From NCBI RefSeq assembly GCF_050908995.1, contig NC_135119.1, forward strand, positions 1,488,001 through 1,552,000: a stretch of DNA of 64,000 nt, in the 5' to 3' direction. The DNA comes from Andrena cerasifolii. Its lineage: Eukaryota; Arthropoda; Insecta; Hymenoptera; Andrenidae. Position 1 is the stretch's first letter. Every line of letters starts with the position of its first letter. This document shows positions 1 through 11,999 of the stretch, one piece after another. Both the position numbers and the translations under genes were made by a program. Under the pieces are notes generated by a model, which saw nothing but the letters and a program-made list of their open reading frames with translations, did no database searches and was not told the DNA's origin.

Positions 1-206
1 TTACCTCTCTTCAACAATTCTTTTAATTTCTGGTTGCATATTCTCCTCTTTGTAGGATTTCAATCGGTAGTGTATTAGAATAAACGAGATCTCTGGATCA
101 GTTGGATACACTGCTGAATTGAAAAAATCTATCATCTAAATTTTTTCTGCTATTTTTTCTCCACGGCGCACGATGATGCGCGCTCGAGCCACCGGGGCAC
201 TGACAA

Positions 207-1255
207 GGAGACCGCACAGGTTATGCAATCGGTTCTGGAATGAGACTGGGTGGACATTGTAGTGCACACCTAGTGTTACAAAACCGTAAAGGGTTTTTGT
301 ACAGTGGACCTTCGTTTTCGAGAAATTTGAGTTCAAAGTTTTGCGCGACAGTAGTATTTCAGTTGTGCAAACATTCTTAGGAAGCAACGGTCGTAGCTGC
401 GATATTAAGATGTTGGCTACGGTGCTGGAGGTCTTCGGTTCGATTCCTGGTGCGCGCTTGTTTTTTTTTCTTTTTCTTACCGTAGTAATGCAATGGCTGC
501 ACCTAAAATTATTTTGCGCTGTAACGATGTTAATAATATATATTATTACAATAATACTGCACACAAAGTACAAACATAAAACAAGTGCAGATATAATATA
601 AATATAATAAAACCGCAAATTACAAATAATATCAGTGCAACAATATTAATATTATTATCATTATCGATGATGTATTAAATTTACTACGTCTATAAGTGTG
701 AGTGCTTTTATATATTTAAAAAATATGCCGAAGACGTCGCGGGCTGCAGACTATCGAATAGACTTTAACGGCAGTTAGAGCTCCGGTCATATCTGACCGT
801 AGGGATAGTCGTATACAGTAATATTGTTGCACTGATATTATTTGTAATTTGCGGTTTTATTATATTTATATTATATCTGCACGAGTATTATGTTTGTACT
901 TTGTGTGCAGTATTATTGTAATAATATATATTATTAACATCGTTACAGCGCAAAATAATTTTAGGTGCAGCCATTACATTACTACGGTAAGAAAAAGAAA
1001 AAAAAAAGCGGGCACCAGGAATCGAACCTCCAGCACCGTAGCCAAACATCTTAATATCGCAGCTACGACCGTTGCTTCCTAAGAATGTTTACACAACTGA
1101 AATACTACTGTCGCGCAAAACTTTGAACTCAAATTTCTCGAAAACGAAGGCCCACTGTACAAAAACCCTTTACGGTTTTGTAACACTAGGTGTGCACTAC
1201 AATGTCCACCCAGTCTCATTCCAGAACCGATTGCATAACCTGTGCGGTCTCCTTG
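207..1255. repeat. Foldback element (about 440-bp inverted arms) inside a BEL remnant
   Basis: Two arms, about 207-650 and 820-1255, are near-perfect reverse complements: the left arm opens with ACAAGGAGACCGCACAGG and the right arm closes with its complement. About 170 bases of unique sequence lie between them. Each arm carries GGTTCGATTCC, which matches the B box of RNA polymerase III promoters, followed in the left arm by a T-rich tract (460-470). No acceptor stem or convincing tRNA fold was found. BEL/Pao-like coding sequence on the minus strand appears to continue on both sides (about 140-206 and 1256 onward), so the foldback looks inserted in that older element. No clear target duplication was found. 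Confidence 0.7.
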
Positions 1256-1978
1256 TGAGATTAAAGAGACGTCTTGCAGATCCTTGTCGAAACTCCTCCA
1301 GCGGGTGTTGAGTTCTTCAGGTAGCTGGTCATCCCAGTCGAGCTTCACTGACCAGAGTTCCTGGATGAAGATCTTTCCGCGGACGACGACAGGCGCAATC
1401 CATCCGAGAGGATCGAAGAGTTGAGCGACCTGCGATAGCACGATGCGTTTACTGGTACGAGGCGGTTCGTCGCGGCTGCGCGAGGCAAACACGAACGAGT
1501 CTGTGCGTGGTTGCCAGAGAAATTTGAGAGCGCGAAACAGTTGAGCGTCTTCGAATAGCACTAATGTTGGTTGGTCTTGATTGGAAATCGCCAGAAGGCA
1601 GCCGCTGGTGCGTCTTCGCCAAGTGCTGTTCGCAGCGCAGCTCCTCGACGGTGTATGCAGATGAAACCGTCAGGTTCTCTGGCTCCCAGAAGCGCTGCAC
1701 CAGCGGTACGAGCTCGTTCTCCACGCGGCATTTGAGGACAACGAGTCCGCTGGCGTGTCATGGGTCGCTAGCCGTCGCGGTCGTCGCCGACGACGGCCCG
1801 GAGACGAGCCAACCCAATGTTGTCAGGTGCGCAATAGATTCCCCTGGGCCGCCCTTCCGAATCCCATTGCCCAGAAGTCTAGCGAAGGTGTCAGCTCCCA
1901 GGAGGACTTCGATTTGACCTGCTCCAGTGAAGTCCAGGTCCGCCAGTGGAATCCCCTTCAGGTGAGGCCAAGTCTTTT

Positions 1979-2026
<48 letters not shown>

Positions 2027-2039
2027 TTTGCCGAGACAA
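1256..2039 (-). pseudogene. BEL/Pao LTR-retrotransposon pol remnant (protease and RT C-terminal part)
   Basis: Read on the minus strand, 2039-1758 has the look of a BEL/Pao aspartic protease C-terminus (EVLLGADTFARLL, then LGWLVSGP). It is followed by a linker of the LVQRFWEPENL type. From 1561 downward comes the region that follows the RT palm in Pao pol proteins (KRIVLSQVAQLFDPLGW, then a DWDDQLP motif). The catalytic RT core that should lie between these blocks is missing, so there is a deletion of several hundred codons as well as frameshifts near 1450-1560 and 1750. A (GA)n tract interrupts the start. No LTR, gag or integrase is visible. This is a dead fragment of a retroelement; family level only is assigned. 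Confidence 0.75.
1981..2022. repeat. (GA)n microsatellite
   Basis: A perfect GA dinucleotide run of about 42 bases at the start of the BEL remnant. It also produces artificial Ser-Leu and Arg-Glu repeat reading frames. Confidence 0.95.
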
Positions 2040-2050
2040 ACTTATATTTG

Positions 2051-3180
2051 ATACTAGCTGAAATACCCGGCGTTACCCGGAAGAGGTAGAATTCAAATAT
2101 TGGCAAAGTACCCCTACGATCATTCTAACATATATATCCGCGGTAATCCAGTTCTTTCCATTGCCGATTAGTAAATATATATATATACACAGATGATAAA
2201 GCAGAAGAGAAAGAGAAAGTACCCTGCTGCACGAGCAAATGCAATAAGCACATTTTCATGTATAATTTGATTATTATAAAGTTTTAAGAAATATGTATAT
2301 ACAAAAAAGAATTTTATTATGAATGTGAAAAAATGTATAATTCAGAGGAGAAAAAAAAATAAATTGGGACATAGTATTATATTAATTAAACGATTTTATT
2401 CAGCTTCGATGCTTTGTTTTCTTCTTGTATGTTTGCTTCATACCTGAAAACTCAAATTTAAACCAATTCCACTAATCGACTGAATACGTATAACATAATT
2501 TACATATTTAATCAATGTTAAAGGCAGGATTGATTAGAAAATATTTAATAAACTTAGAATCCAAGGTACACCATATTTACTGTTAAAAATATGTATTTCT
2601 CTACATTAGAGTATGGAATAGCACTTGAATACAATACAATTTATTTACATTCGTTTTTTGGAGAATTCTAAATAATAGTTTAAAAGAAAGAATGTTGTAA
2701 ACTGTTGTACATATTTTATAGAAGATAATAATAATATAATATTAAAAATTATCTGAAGTCATTTCCCATGCAAATTATCTTTGTAAAAAGAAGTGAGATC
2801 CCCATAAAAAACTTCAAAAAAGTAAAAAAATTACGCCAAGTACATGAAATCAAATAAATCAGAAAAAAATAGAAGATAATAATAATTACAAAATAAAAAA
2901 AATATGTGAAATCAAAATGAGCTGCAAGTACATAATGGTGCTTTTAGTCAAATACTTGGCCTGCCGAAGGATTCCAAGAAATGGCGGGGATAGTCACCGG
3001 GTGTACTACGCATGGTAAAAACTGGACTATAACGAGGATTTACTGTTTTGTCATCGAAACTACATATGTGTTCAAAATTTCAAGTCGATCGAACATCTGG
3101 AAGTGGTTTAAAATTAGCTAACAAGATTTCATCCTCGCAAGCTAACTAACGAACTAACAAACTCACAAGTGAAGTAAAAT
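2051..3180 (+). repeat. Unclassified interspersed repeat, AT-rich
   Basis: The stretch opens with ACTAGCTGAAATACCCGGCG, a start often seen in dispersed insect repeats, and ends with a tail of the form ATTTCAAGTCGATCGAAC... followed by short AACTAAC-type repeats (about 3062-3175), the usual style of a LINE or MITE 3' tail. No coding potential was seen. Sub-blocks recur in the window: about 2800-2965 matches 43470-43620, and 2965-3045 matches 40664-40745. It is probably a mosaic of two or more insertions. Confidence 0.45.
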
Positions 3181-4557
3181 AAAAGCTTGTAACAAAAACG
3201 AACCGAATTGCTTCGTGTCTCGACTATATTTTCGTCGACATAAACTCACCAATTCATCGGTGGTAACACTCTCATCAAGGTGTAATGAAAAATATAAACA
3301 TTTTCATGTTCAATACTGGATGACTCAAGTCGCCGTCGTCTCTCGCTGTTGCGCTATTTCACTTGCACTCGGTTCACATCGTTCAGTCTCCTTATCAAGT
3401 GGTTCGAGCGAGGGCCCTGACAAGGGTGAATTTATTTGGGAAACAAAAGCCGCGGCATTCATGACACCTACTCGCGAACAGATATATGTACGAGAAGAAG
3501 CAATGCAATTGCCCGATGACTTGAAGTAACATTTGAATAGGTAAATGTATGAAACTCTGTGATCAGGAATTCCAAACCAAGTGGTGCATATGTAAGAACT
3601 GGCGAAATTCAACAATAGTTCGTCGTCTAAATTTTTCAATTAAAATATTTATTTGTCATGAATATAAACTTTGTCAGCAAAGTCTTTGTCGATTTCAGTT
3701 CTGTAGAAGGCTTACTTTCCTTCGCCGTGGAAAGTCTCCTCTTGACCAGTTGTCCATCGCGGTGGCAATCATGCGACTCGTTGAGTTTCGTGGGTTTCGA
3801 CGCTCGAAACAAGTTGCGCAGAATGTTGAGCACTAAGCAGTGACGAAACTGAAGTTTTGCAATTTCTAATCAGATCTTTGCGAAAATGACACCAATCGAT
3901 TCCTTATATTTTCTCGATTAAATTGACCCCAAAAATCATATAATTCGGACCATAATTAAGGAAATTACGTGAAAAATTTGTTTGCAGAATTGAAAATCCG
4001 TTTCGTTAAAAACAGTCCGATTTAAATTATTTTCTGTCAATTTAACCGGGAGAATGCCAGGAATCCATTGGTGTCACTTTCATGTTGATACGATGAAAAA
4101 TAAACAAATTCTGTTTCTGTATAATCGATGACACATCGCCGAGCAATGGCGATCTCGCACGGCTTGGGCCGTAAAGGTTCTCGTCTAGCCCCAACCATAA
4201 CCTAAAAGTTTTTTATTAATATTTCGGAAACGAATAAATACTCGAAGCTAGAATTTTAGATTTAGGGTGCAATTCCCTCCCTCAAACCTCGTGTCGATCG
4301 GCCACTGGGGCCATTCGGAAGTATATCCTTTTATTTAAATAATGCCCATCTCAGCATAGGACCGTAAAGGATTACAAAAAAGATCAGGGAGTCAAGTGTT
4401 GACTGATTTGGAGACTTTCCCTTACTATATGTTTTATATAATTGTCGGAAGAATAAAAAAGAATAATAGTAAGAGCAATAATTTCAAATAAATACTGTAA
4501 CATCCATATTCTGAAAATATGATATGAGTAAATCAATACTTCCAGTATTAGTAAAAG
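3181..4557. other. No recognised gene
   Basis: Only short frames occur here. The longest (3215-3529, 104 codons, plus strand) resembles no family I recognise, has no convincing start context and is probably chance or an old exon fragment. About 50 bases at 4094-4146 (ending GATGACACATCGCCGAGCAA) recur almost unchanged at 29252-29298, so at least this part is dispersed repeat. Confidence 0.5.
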
Positions 4558-5220
4558 CCCTGATAGCCAGATCTGGGCAGCAGAATCTGACGTCAGAACT
4601 GCAGCAGTCTGTGTCCGCATTTGGCTGCGTTCTGATGTGCAGAGCCTGAGGTGCAGTGCCTGATGTCAGATGGACAGCAGATCGACAGCAGATTTCGCCG
4701 TCTGCTAGGCACAGCAACAGCGCCATCTGAGGTCCAGAATTACCAAGCAATTGCCTACAGATGGCGCTGTTGCTATGCCTATGTAGGGAGTATGTTCCCT
4801 CTCCCTCTTGGGGTGTCCGAAGCCCGCCGATGATGCACGAGGAGTGGGGAAGAGTGAGGCGTTCGTAAAGGCATTGCCTGTGGTGTGTGAGGTCTTACGC
4901 CACGTGTGGACACTTTGTACAAGCCAAAAAGATAATTATAATTATTGTTGCTCAACTGGACTGAAGTTATTTACCCGTGTGGCATTAAATTGATAATCAG
5001 CAGAGTGGGACTGCTATCCTTGCACATAGTGCAAGGATATATAAGTTGACAAAGTAACATATCCTACACCTAGCAGACGCCGAAATCTGCTGTCGATCTG
5101 CTGTCAATCTGACATCAGGCACTGCACCTCAGGCTCTGCACATCAGAACGCAGCCAAATGCGGACACAGACTGCAGCAGTTCTGACGTCAGATTCTGCTG
5201 CCCAGATCTGGCTATCAGGG
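4558..5220. mobile_element. Palindromic TIR MITE (CCCTGATAGCC family), copy 1, split by a solo LTR
   Basis: The ends are perfect inverted repeats starting CCCTGATAGCCAGATCTGGG. The arms continue as reverse complements (4558-4780 and 5069-5220) and meet in a GATGGCGCTGTTGCT hairpin core. The family recurs at 26820-27760, 42586-42957 and, as a diverged half, at 28584-28770. No target duplication is consistent across copies, so the superfamily is left open. A 287-bp LTR-like insertion interrupts the right arm. Confidence 0.85.
4782..5068. mobile_element. Solo LTR-like insertion with 4-bp target duplication
   Basis: A 287-bp block starts TGTAGG and ends CCTACA, the TG..CA form of retroelement LTRs, and is flanked by CCTA on both sides (4778-4781 and 5069-5072). 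In the other copies of the host MITE the same place reads uninterrupted as GTGCCTAGCAGACG, which gives an empty-site comparison within the window. A TATA-like ATATATAAG lies near 5036. A 4-bp duplication fits Gypsy-type integrases. Confidence 0.7.
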
Positions 5221-6562
5221 AGAGTTCCAATCTCTCTTTCTTTATTTCCAATAATGTGGCCATATAAGTATAACATAAATTCGACAGCGATTTCGCGTGA
5301 TGTACGTGTACAGTAAATGCGTTACTTTAGTAAATGTATAGAGTTCCCAGTATGTAGTTCGTAGTTAATATATGCCTAAAATGCATAATAAAATGCCATA
5401 TAACCTAACCTACAATCGTACGAAATTACATCAATTGACTGCATCACGCTTTTACTGTGGCACTGGCATATGTATCAAGTTACCTAACGCTACAGTTTTG
5501 CTATGATTCCACGTTGTTAGTCCTCTCGAGTAGGCGCCATCTCGTATCCCCTACCTGAACTAAATTTGTCACGTGACTTGCTCTGTATTATCGTCAAAAT
5601 GGAGGAACTCGTATTTGGGAATGCAGTCACGAGAATACGTTTTTCTTCCGTATATGAGCAGATTTTGGGCTGGGTGAGGACTCATTCGAAAGAGGAATAT
5701 GTTAAATGCTTACAACTAACAAACGAAGCCTCAATATGGTTATTCTTGATTTTCCTTCAATTTATTTCCACGTATAGCCGAATACCCTGTATAAGGATAC
5801 AATTTAAATGCTTCAAATAATAATTCCAATGGAAATTACTATAATTTAAAAAAACAGCAGTTGCACTCCATTTTATGTATCTTTGAAATTTTTATTTTAT
5901 CAAATACATGAATTTAACTTACACATAGTTATTTCTAGATATCATGTCGTGTAACATATTTCTTTATAACTTAATAAATAAATATGTAGCGCTTCACATT
6001 CCATTTAATTGTAATTACACCATTTTTCCCCAATGAAATTGAATACAGCTGTGTAAACTTCAGTGAAATAATATTCAGTGTGGAATTAAAGGTGACCTTA
6101 AGTACACATCGTAAAAAAAAGACACAGAGTAAATGCTTAACATATCGGTATCATCTACTGAAGACATATCTTCTCAATTGCGTAATGGATCCGCGGTACA
6201 CATTTCATTGAAACACTCGCACGCTTTGCTATATGCCTACTTAAACTGTAAGAGAAAAAGAACAGTGACAATGAGTAAGTACACAGGACGAAACACGGTG
6301 GTTGCGCGCCAGAGCTGCCTCTTTTCACCCGAAATTAATTATCTCACACCTAGGATAAAGGTGCGCACTGAAGATGTTGCGAAACAAGTTCGGCTTATTT
6401 TTCATACTCGAATTGTTCGATGTATGACTATGGGTGTGAGTGAAAATTTAAGAGTGACTTAACACTTGTTTAAGGAAATATACATAAACTCGGTTCCACG
6501 AGAGAACTAACCCGTCTGCTGACCACTTTTCATAGGCTTTGCGCAGTTGACGCCTACATTCT
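5221..6562. other. No recognised gene
   Basis: AT-rich sequence. Two plus-strand frames (5566-5820 and 6133-6462; the latter 109 codons) show no domain, signal peptide or splice context that I recognise. I treat them as unsupported. Confidence 0.45.
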
Positions 6563-7306
6563 TTAAGGGAACCTTCTGGTCTAGAACCCAAAAAAATAGG
6601 TGATCCTTAGGAATTAATTAAAGGGAAACTACTATATATATAATTTAATGGGACTTTTTGCATTGTATTAAGGATGCCTTAGATTATAGAATATATATTT
6701 TGTTTTATAATTACTCATTGCAGACGGCACTGGAGAGTCGTTAAAGTCAAGGCGTCAAAAAATTGATCCAAATCGGTGAGACCTGTATCTCCAAAAGTTA
6801 TTATCCGATTCGACTCAAACTTTTTTTTATTTTGAAGACTATATTTCTGGCTAGGGAGGCGGGGAACCAGAAAAAAATACAAAAATGACATTTTTTAAGA
6901 AAATAACGACACTTGAAGTTTGAAATCACTTCTCCCCTATATTTTTCATCCTTTCAACGCCCTTGCAAATTATAAATTTTCAATTTTTTGTATTTTTGTC
7001 TGGTATCCCCTCTAACCAGAAGTATATTCTTCAAAATAAAAAAAGTTTCAGTGGAATCGGATAATAACGTTTGGAAATACAGGTTCCACCGTTTTGAGAA
7101 CACTGTTTCGAGAAAAACGCGTTTATAGTTTTACGTGGGCGCCGAGTGGCCGGTTGTTGCCCATGCATTTGCCACTACTCAAATGCCTATAACTTCGGGA
7201 ATTTTACGAATTTCAACAAATCCTTTGAAACACGTACTCCTAAAAGGTTAAACATTCGAAAAATGAAATAAAAAAAATCGACTTTTAGACCGGAAGGTTC
7301 CCTTAA
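6563..7306. mobile_element. TIR element bounded by TTAA
   Basis: The ends read TTAA-GGGAACCTTCTGGTCTA and the complement of TAGACCGGAAGGTTCCC-TTAA, with TTAA at 6563-6566 and 7303-7306. This fits a piggyBac-type TTAA target, although a TA target with a slightly longer inverted repeat cannot be excluded. The 744-bp interior is a weak internal palindrome (GAGACCTGTATCTCC versus GGAAATACAGGTTCC) without coding capacity, so it is a non-autonomous element. Confidence 0.65.
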
Positions 7307-7755
7307 GTCATTGGCTTCGTCTTCACTGCACGCCTCTTTACTCACTTACCGCCTGTAAGAGCCTTGAACTTCTATACATATAATAATAGTCATTTCTTTG
7401 AGCGGTAACGATAGATACGTTGCGACATAAGTTTTGAATACACAGAAGACATTTCTTCGTATTCTTTTTATTTATTTTTTATTTTTTTTTATTTTCCATA
7501 TTTTTTAATGTTCGTATTAGTATTTTCTAGTAGGTATTTTGCAGTATTAGTAGTTTATTTATTAGCATTTTGTATTCATTACTTTTTCGCGTTATTAGTT
7601 TAAACATTAGTATAGTTGTAGTATATTACATTAGTACAAGTAGTAGTATTAGTTTATTTCTTTATTTTGGTTACCTTTTATTATTTACTTTTGGAATTGT
7701 TTGTTGTTTTATTGTATTTTCTGTATTTACTGTGTTTATTACTTGTGTAATCAAA

Positions 7756-8106
7756 ATGGATGGGGTACCTGGTTCGTTTAATGCGCCTTTTGGGAAAAAT
7801 CTGAAAGGAACGGTAAGCTAATTTTACATTTCTTAAACTGTTATTTATTTTAAGAATTTATACATATCATTTAAAATTAGTTTCGGAGTTTTATTTTTCT
7901 GTTGTAAAATTGTTTTACAGTGGGTTCGAACTGGCCAGAAGAAGATAATTGTTTGTGCATATAGGACCAAAGAAAAAAAGAATCCACATATGAAATACAA
8001 GGACCTCGTTACACGAAGTTCTAACTACGTGGTCGCATCGAAGTTCTATAACACCGGGAAAATTCCATCGTTGCCGCTTCCTCTTCATTCTTTCACTTGT
8101 GCATAA
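7756..8106 (+). pseudogene. Two-exon reading frame, putative N-terminal domain of a transposase, truncated
   Basis: Exon 1 (7756-7812) starts at ATG and ends at a consensus donor, ACG|GTAAGC. A 108-base intron ends in a pyrimidine-rich TTGTTTTACAG, and exon 2 (7921-8106) continues in the same phase for 61 codons to TAA, giving 80 residues. The protein is basic, with a block like GQKKIIVCAYRTKEKKNP. This resembles the short helix-turn-helix start of several insect DNA-transposon proteins, but I cannot name the family. A foldback begins about 150 bases downstream, so the rest of a longer protein may have been lost. It could also be a chance pairing of splice sites; family assignment is inference. 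Confidence 0.4.
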
Positions 8107-8256
8107 AACTTTTTAAAGTAACGGACAACTCTTATTCAAGAGCTCAGAAGCCATCTAAATTTCGTTTCTTCATAAATATAAAGATTTGTTTCATTTCGTC
8201 ACTGTGTATATGTATGTGTAGAGTAGGATAGGTCAAGGGGGATCCTTGCTGGGCAC

Positions 8257-9084
8257 GTGACTTACAAGGGGAGGACACCATGTGGTAGACATCGATTTTG
8301 ATGAGCCTTGGCACGATGGATCTATGTCGAAAATAAGTAAATAGGTGTCCGAGCGTTTCTGCCAATGGGCCTTAATAATAGATATATTTACATGGAAATT
8401 ATTAAAAATTTCATAGTAGCTGTGGGGTTTTAGTCGGTAAAAATTTCACAACTACCCTGGCTCCCGCGGAGAATTGCCTTCTGGAGGCGTCAGGGTGCCT
8501 TTTGATGATATCTTCACGTTAAAAAAAAAAATTTATAAATTATTTTTTTTAACTTGGGAAAATCTTCAAAAGGTACCCCGACTCCTCCAGAGGGGAATCC
8601 CCTGCGGGCGCCAGGGTAGTTGTGGGATTTTTACCCACTAAAAAGTTGTCTGGGTTAGGACTGGGTTACCCACCACAAAGTGGGTAAAAATCCCACAACT
8701 ACCCTGGCGCCAGCGGGGGATTCCCCACTGGAGGAGTCGGGGTACCTTTTGAAGATTTCCCCTAGTTAACAAAAAGAATTTATAAAAAAAAAAATTTATA
8801 AAAAGAAAAATTTTTTTTAACGTGAAAATATCATCAAAAGGCACCCTGACGCCTCCAGAAGGGAATTCCCCGCGGGAGCCAGGGTAGTTGTGGGATTTTT
8901 TACCGACTAAAACCCCACAGCCACTATGAAATTTTTAATAATTTACATGTAAATATCTCTATTATGAAGGCCCATTGGCAGAAACGCTCGGACACCTATT
9001 TACTTATTTTCGACATAGATCCATCGTGCCAAGGCTCATCAAAATCGGTGTCTACTACATGGTGTACTCCCCTTGTTAGTCACC
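8257..9084. repeat. Large foldback, arms about 400 bp
   Basis: The left arm (8257-8655) and right arm (8670-9084) are reverse complements; for example GGTGTCCGAGCGTTTCTGCC at 8343 reappears inverted near 8971. The arms hold the same GC-rich blocks (ACTACCCTGGC..., GACTCCTCCAG...) separated by A- or T-rich tracts, so each arm is itself partly palindromic. No reading frame or clear target duplication was found. Confidence 0.8.
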
Positions 9085-9436
9085 AATTGCTAGAGACAAC
9101 ACAGTTGGGGCAATGTTGGCAAGCTGAGCAGAAGAGGTCTGTTCTCTCGTGGAAACAAATTTACATGTTTTCGTTTCTCACAATCAGTACTCGATTTCCT
9201 TTCATTGTAGAATAAAAATTTCTTTGTTCGTTTCGTTCTCACCGTTTCCTATGTCTGTTTCACAAGGCAAACAGGAAATGAAATTTATTTTTGAATTTCG
9301 CGTCCAAACCTATTTTCCGATACAAATTAATATCATGCTTTCACTTCATATATATTCTGTTACACAGATAATAGATATTTGACTTGTCATGAAACATCCA
9401 GTCTAAATTATTGTCCATCTAACTTGTAACTATGTA

Positions 9437-10799
9437 CAGGGTATTTATAAATATGTGGGACAATTTTTCAGGATGAGTCCCACTCATCAAGATAATAAGA
9501 AAAGTTGGTATACGGGAATGTCAGATAAGGCTTAGTTTTACAGTTATAAGCATTTTTGTATTTCGTAAAACATGGGTCCGAAACGGCTATTCATTTAACG
9601 AAGCCCAGCTGTGTTTCTGCGGATCGATAAATATATAGTAATAAATATATCAATAGATTATCATTTCGCCTTTGTGTTTTTAAGGTAGTTCCTGGATAAT
9701 TTACTAAATTCAAGAATTCTTTCCAATTTCGTTCAAAACTAATTTGGAATACAAGAAACCCTTGTACAAAGTTTAAAATCGATTTACCACATAGTTATCG
9801 AAAATTTTTTATTTAAAGTTGATGCATTTTACCACGGTGGCATATGGCAGAGTCGAAAAAAGAGGGTTATAGTTTCAGTTTTTCTTCTGAAACAGGAAAA
9901 CTATATTAAAAAAATGTACCAAAATTGGCACAAAAGTACATCGAAATTTCAGGAAATGAATTTATTAAGTTCTGCAAAACTGGCCACATCGTTTCTTCGT
10001 AAATGCCCATAAAAAATAGGTTTACGTGCAAATTTTTTAGAAACTACATAGAGTAGTCAACGTGGCAACGGCGCACAATCGATATGTTTAGACATTTAAA
10101 TAACGAACAAAGATTCAAATTCATATGAACATTTTTTCTGACATTTTGGTTATAAAAGACGCTCCGAACGAATGCGACGTTGTCAGATCTGCTGCTCCGA
10201 TTCACTACGCTAACCAATTTACTATTCTATTTTCGTATTACCATTATTTATATTAACATTGAATTTTGTAAAATATATATACATGATGTTAAAAATTATT
10301 ATGATGATTTCTATAGTATTATACTACTTTATACTTATCGTTTATTATTCAACTCTAATTTGACTAACATAGTTGGTTAGGAATTACCTTAAAGGCACGA
10401 AGGAAAAGATATTGAATGAAAATATATTATATTAGGCCAACTGACGAACGCGTCAGTCCACCGGTTGCCCTTTAATAGACGTTTCGGGCCGGTATTGTAC
10501 GGAATATAAAAATGCTTATAACTGTAAAACTAAACATTATCGAACATATGCGTATACCAACTTTTTTTATTATCTTGATGAGTAGAACCAGAGTTAGGAG
10601 GGATGGGACCGCAGTGAATGGAGGGGAAAACACCTACAGGAGTGGTGGTTATGTGTGCATGAACTGCGCCTGCGTCAGTCACGCACATATTACCACCGCA
10701 CCTGTAGGTGTTTCCCCCTCCATCACAGCGGCCCCATCGCTCCTAACTCTGAGTAGAACCGACCCTGAAATATTGTCCCACATATTTATAAACACCCTA
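9437..10799. mobile_element. TIR DNA element, about 200-bp imperfect inverted repeats, TA target
   Basis: The ends read TA-CAGGGTATTTATAAATATG and the complement of CACATATTTATAAACACCCTA-TA. The inverted repeats stay similar for about 200 bases: the left segment around 9470-9600 matches the right segment 10460-10590, including the shared AAAATGCTTATAACTGTAAA. The roughly 800-base interior has no transposase. The TA duplication suggests the Tc1/mariner or a related group. A smaller hAT-type MITE is nested in the right repeat. Confidence 0.6.
10589..10751. mobile_element. hAT-type MITE (163 bp), perfect 8-bp target duplication
   Basis: The inverted ends are CAGAGTTAGGAG / CTCCTAACTCTG. AGTAGAAC is duplicated exactly at 10581-10588 and 10752-10759. 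An 8-bp duplication with a CAG start is the hAT signature. The element is a near-complete palindrome (CACCTACAGG versus CCTGTAGGTG) and sits inside the right repeat of the 9437-10799 element, so it is the younger of the two. Confidence 0.85.
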
Positions 10800-11499
10800 T
10801 ATAATATCGTAAGCCTACATCTGAAAGAAGACAATATGTCGTATACGTTTCCTAACAATAAGTGTAGTTCTTTAACAACAACTACAAGGTAACATTTGGT
10901 GCTTACAATTGCATTATAATAACTTTTACTCTAGCCTTATAACAATAGCGTTCATTCTAATTTTATTTCCTACTTAATCATTCATATACAGGGATTATTT
11001 TTATTTCTGAATGATTTCCTTATTATCTCATACATTACAACGAAGGTTTTAATTACACCTATTAAGGTGTTTCCATAATACTTTCTAACAGGAATTGAAA
11101 GAGTTATGGAACGTTTTAATAGGTTCTATTTAAAACATGGGCTGTGAAACTTTTTTAAAAATCGTTCTCACATTATAAGTTCCGATGAGAACAGATAAAG
11201 AAAAGTCCTTCAACATAAAAGGTTCAGTTTGAATAGAACTTATAAAATATACAAATAAATTTGTTTCTATAACAGGAACAGATATTTTGTTCAACAATAT
11301 TACAAAAGTTCTCAATCCTTGTATCGAAGACTGAATACTAGTCAATGAATAGTACCTACTATAACAATATTAAATAATTATTACAGTTAAATTGACATTC
11401 TGAATGTGTTATTTATTTGTAATATTTACGTAGATAATTCACAGTTCAAAGTTTGTTTGTATTTCTCTTTGAAATGAACAAGTAGGAAGCTAAGGACGT

Positions 11500-11999
11500 T
11501 ACTGAATACAAATATGATATTTATAAAGCAAATATAAAAAAAGGAAAACTTTTGTCTCTAACAATAGATCTGGTTACTCACTTAAACCGATCTGTGATGA
11601 AAGTAAATATTCAACTCATTCAATCAAACAAAATAATAATTAAGACCCTTGCAATGATTGAACTTAATGATAGGCACACCACAGAAATATTGAAAACCGA
11701 AGTTTTACATGTACTTCAACTGTATAATATCGATGTGAGTCAGATCTATAATGTTACAACGGATAACTAAAGGAGTTTAATAAAAGCGTTGATCTTTTAC
11801 GGGAACATTGTGGTTTTGATATTTTGCAAGAAAATGAAAACGAAAATAAAACTGAAACAGAAACTGAAACTGACACTGAAACTGAAAATTAAAATGAACG
11901 TGAAACATTTACTCAATCTTTGGATGCTATACAATTTGACTCGTTTGGAACAGTACGTTTTGCAACACATTACCTTATACTAGCTGTAATGGGGAAGAT
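11500..11999 (+). pseudogene. hAT-superfamily transposase fragment
   Basis: The frame from 11552 carries the pattern common to hAT transposases around the second catalytic aspartate: KTLAMIELNDRHT, then a VLQLYNID block, then VTTDN, where family members usually read TTDNG. The frame breaks directly after that (stop at 11768). A Glu/Asn/Thr-rich acidic linker encoded by GAAACT-type repeats follows in another frame (11830-11890). After it comes a remnant of the next conserved block, which is cut by the MITE inserted at 12000. There is no start and no C-terminal dimerisation domain. Confidence 0.6.

Noticed and set aside
400..470. tRNA gene in the foldback arm
   Set aside because: Only the B-box matches; acceptor stem, D arm and anticodon arm do not pair.
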